64,000 bases of DNA from Hellea sp. (GTDB lineage Bacteria; Pseudomonadota; Alphaproteobacteria; Caulobacterales; Maricaulaceae): the NCBI GenBank assembly GCA_028224375.1, contig JAOIVW010000011.1, forward strand, positions 29,451-93,450, given 5' to 3'. Every line of letters begins with the position of its first letter. Position 1 is the stretch's first letter. The notes below the pieces were generated by a model. The model worked only from the letters and a program-made list of their open reading frames with translations, was not told where the DNA came from and did no database searches. Position numbers and translations under genes: made by a program. This document shows, piece after piece, positions 63,131 through 64,000 of this stretch.

Positions 63131-63989
63131 GGTTATCGTCCTGTTCGAGCGTGCTGGCTTTTAAAACCGCAGGGGGTGGGGTTGGCATTATGTCATCTTG
63201 AGGGGCCTCATCCTGCGAGACACCATCTTTCGAAACATCACGGTCCTTCGAGACGGGCGCTGTTGCGCCCTCCTCAGGATGAGGGGTAGGTGTGGGCGCA
63301 GGCGCTTTAGGTTTTTCCTTATCCTGAGGAGCCGCGGTAGCGGCGTCTCGAAGGACATCTTCATCCCGCACACCTTCATCAACGCTCGCCTCACCCCAAC
63401 GCCCCAGAGTGCGCACGCGCAGCCACCGCTCATAATCCCATAATTCCGCCGCTTCAAATTCAGCGGGCCAGACCATTATGGGGGCGTTAACACCGGTCAG
63501 ATATTTTACGGGCAGGCCCTCGTAATAATAGTTCTCCATATAAAAAGGCGTCGTCCACATGCGGTCAGGGTCACGCGGGCCGCAGAGCCGTGGGAAAGGC
63601 GGCAAGCGAAACCAGCCATCCGAATCCAATGTGCAAGGGTCAAGAAACGTGCCGCTCGGCGCGCAAGCCTTGGCACATTTCTGCGCGTGAGCTTTCTGCC
63701 GCAATTCTTCGGCCATAACTTCAGGTGTCTTACGCCAAGCGGACTTTTTCGGCTTAGGAGGAGGGGTTCGTTCCATCTTCTCTCGCCGCGCCGCACATCG
63801 CGCCATAGCCTTAACCCAGCGTTTCAAAGCCCTCGGCCCGCCCAGTTCCTTAAGCACCAAACGCCGCCAATATTCATGCCCAAGCATCCGAAGCTTGAGC
63901 GCCTGCTGATGGTTCGCTAAATCAGCCTTGCAAAACTCCCGCACAGCTCCGCGAACTGCCCGCCCCGCCTTAAACGCTGCTCCATACAA
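63114..63989 (-). CDS. Hypothetical protein, possibly truncated by window edge
   Basis: 291 residues; the start at 63989 is close to the window end and may be internal. The N-terminal half is basic and helical (RMLGHEYWRRLVLKELGG, RCAARREKMERTPPPKPKKS); a middle part has LPPFPRLCGPRDPDRMWTTP and FYMENYYYEGLPVKYLTG. The C-terminal ~95 residues are low-complexity and are encoded partly by two palindromic repeats (63243-63355). No family recognised; mobilisation-gene context suggests plasmid or ICE origin. Confidence 0.6.
   Translation of the reverse strand: MYGAAFKAGRAVRGAVREFCKADLANHQQALKLRMLGHEYWRRLVLKELGGPRALKRWVKAMARCAARREKMERTPPPKPKKSAWRKTPEVMAEELRQKAHAQKCAKACAPSGTFLDPCTLDSDGWFRLPPFPRLCGPRDPDRMWTTPFYMENYYYEGLPVKYLTGVNAPIMVWPAEFEAAELWDYERWLRVRTLGRWGEASVDEGVRDEDVLRDAATAAPQDKEKPKAPAPTPTPHPEEGATAPVSKDRDVSKDGVSQDEAPQDDIMPTPPPAVLKASTLEQDDNHEAAN
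63243..63284 (-). repeat. Palindromic repeat inside a coding sequence, copy 1 (inverted)
   Basis: GTCCTTCGAGACGGGCGC / TGTT / GCGCCCTCCTCAGGATGAGG: GGGCGC-TGTT-GCGCCC stem with CCTTCGAG and CTCCTCAGGATGAGG flanks, the reverse of the copy at 63317. This type is widespread between genes in Alphaproteobacteria. Confidence 0.75.
63317..63355 (+). repeat. Palindromic repeat inside a coding sequence, copy 2
   Basis: CCTTATCCTGAGGAGCCGCG / GTAGCGGCGTCTCGAAGGA: GCCGC-GGTA-GCGGC stem with CCTTATCCTGAGGA and TCTCGAAGGA flanks. Opposite orientation to the copy at 63243; both lie within the 63114-63989 gene. Confidence 0.75.
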
Positions 63990-64000
63990 CCCGCGATCCA

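Noticed and set aside
63207..63360. CRISPR array
   Set aside because: The repeated units are palindromic, inverted and unequal, without regular spacers.

Overview
The window looks like a chromosomal accessory region of an alphaproteobacterium, perhaps a marine Maricaulales/Hyphomonadaceae-like lineage (an inference). Support comes from the imuA-imuB-dnaE2 cassette preceded by GTTC-N7-GTTC (the alphaproteobacterial LexA box), class II photolyase, LytTR regulation, a MobF relaxase fragment and intragenic palindromes of the CCTCATCCTGAGGAG...CTCGAAGGA type. No rRNA, tRNA or CRISPR was seen. Composition is moderate GC, with AT-rich stretches around the accessory genes.

Layout. 0-2.3 kb: a DUF6745 protein and small companion gene behind a structured leader. 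2.3-7.8 kb: SOS mutagenesis operon imuA-imuB-dnaE2 on the minus strand. 7.9-16.2 kb: class II photolyase, a decayed small ORF, an XRE regulator divergent from a secreted protein, a relic of a Y-family polymerase gene, a membrane protein, and a LytTR regulator divergent from a DUF2141 - carotenoid oxygenase pair. 16.3-19.3 kb: intact IS30-family element, MOSC protein, HAD phosphatase, truncated GNAT. 19.9-47.6 kb: a single minus-strand operon for an extracellular contractile injection system (eCIS): SARP-type regulator, small protein, sheath, tube, baseplate proteins, Pvc16-like cap, Pvc15-like AAA+ ATPase, a 1773-residue HExxH (DUF4157-like) protein with a tape-measure-like centre, hub, spike, PAAR-like tip, gp25, two large baseplate J-like proteins, and two large tail-fibre-like proteins. 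Almost every junction overlaps by 1-4 bases or is nearly abutting.

47.7-64 kb: a patchwork with several decayed genes (PagL-like fragment, NUC1 nuclease with two internal stops, frameshifted S1/P1 nuclease, N-terminally truncated relaxase). Between them lie two intact operons, transcribed divergently. One is SWIM zinc finger + two paralogous DUF6493-like ~1000-residue proteins. The other is an HNH-ATPase fusion followed by a second HNH protein, related in composition to Septu/PtuAB.

The most informative non-coding signals are: (1) a series of 7-base direct repeats with an 11-base period between the SARP gene and the first eCIS gene, the layout expected of a SARP operator; (2) a dispersed ~55-base intergenic repeat with TAAYGTCCG/CGGACATTA ends, seen in at least six places; (3) tandem repeats 22 bases apart in the LytTR divergent promoter; (4) double LexA half-site spacing at imuA; (5) palindromic elements inside a coding sequence at 63.2-63.4 kb.
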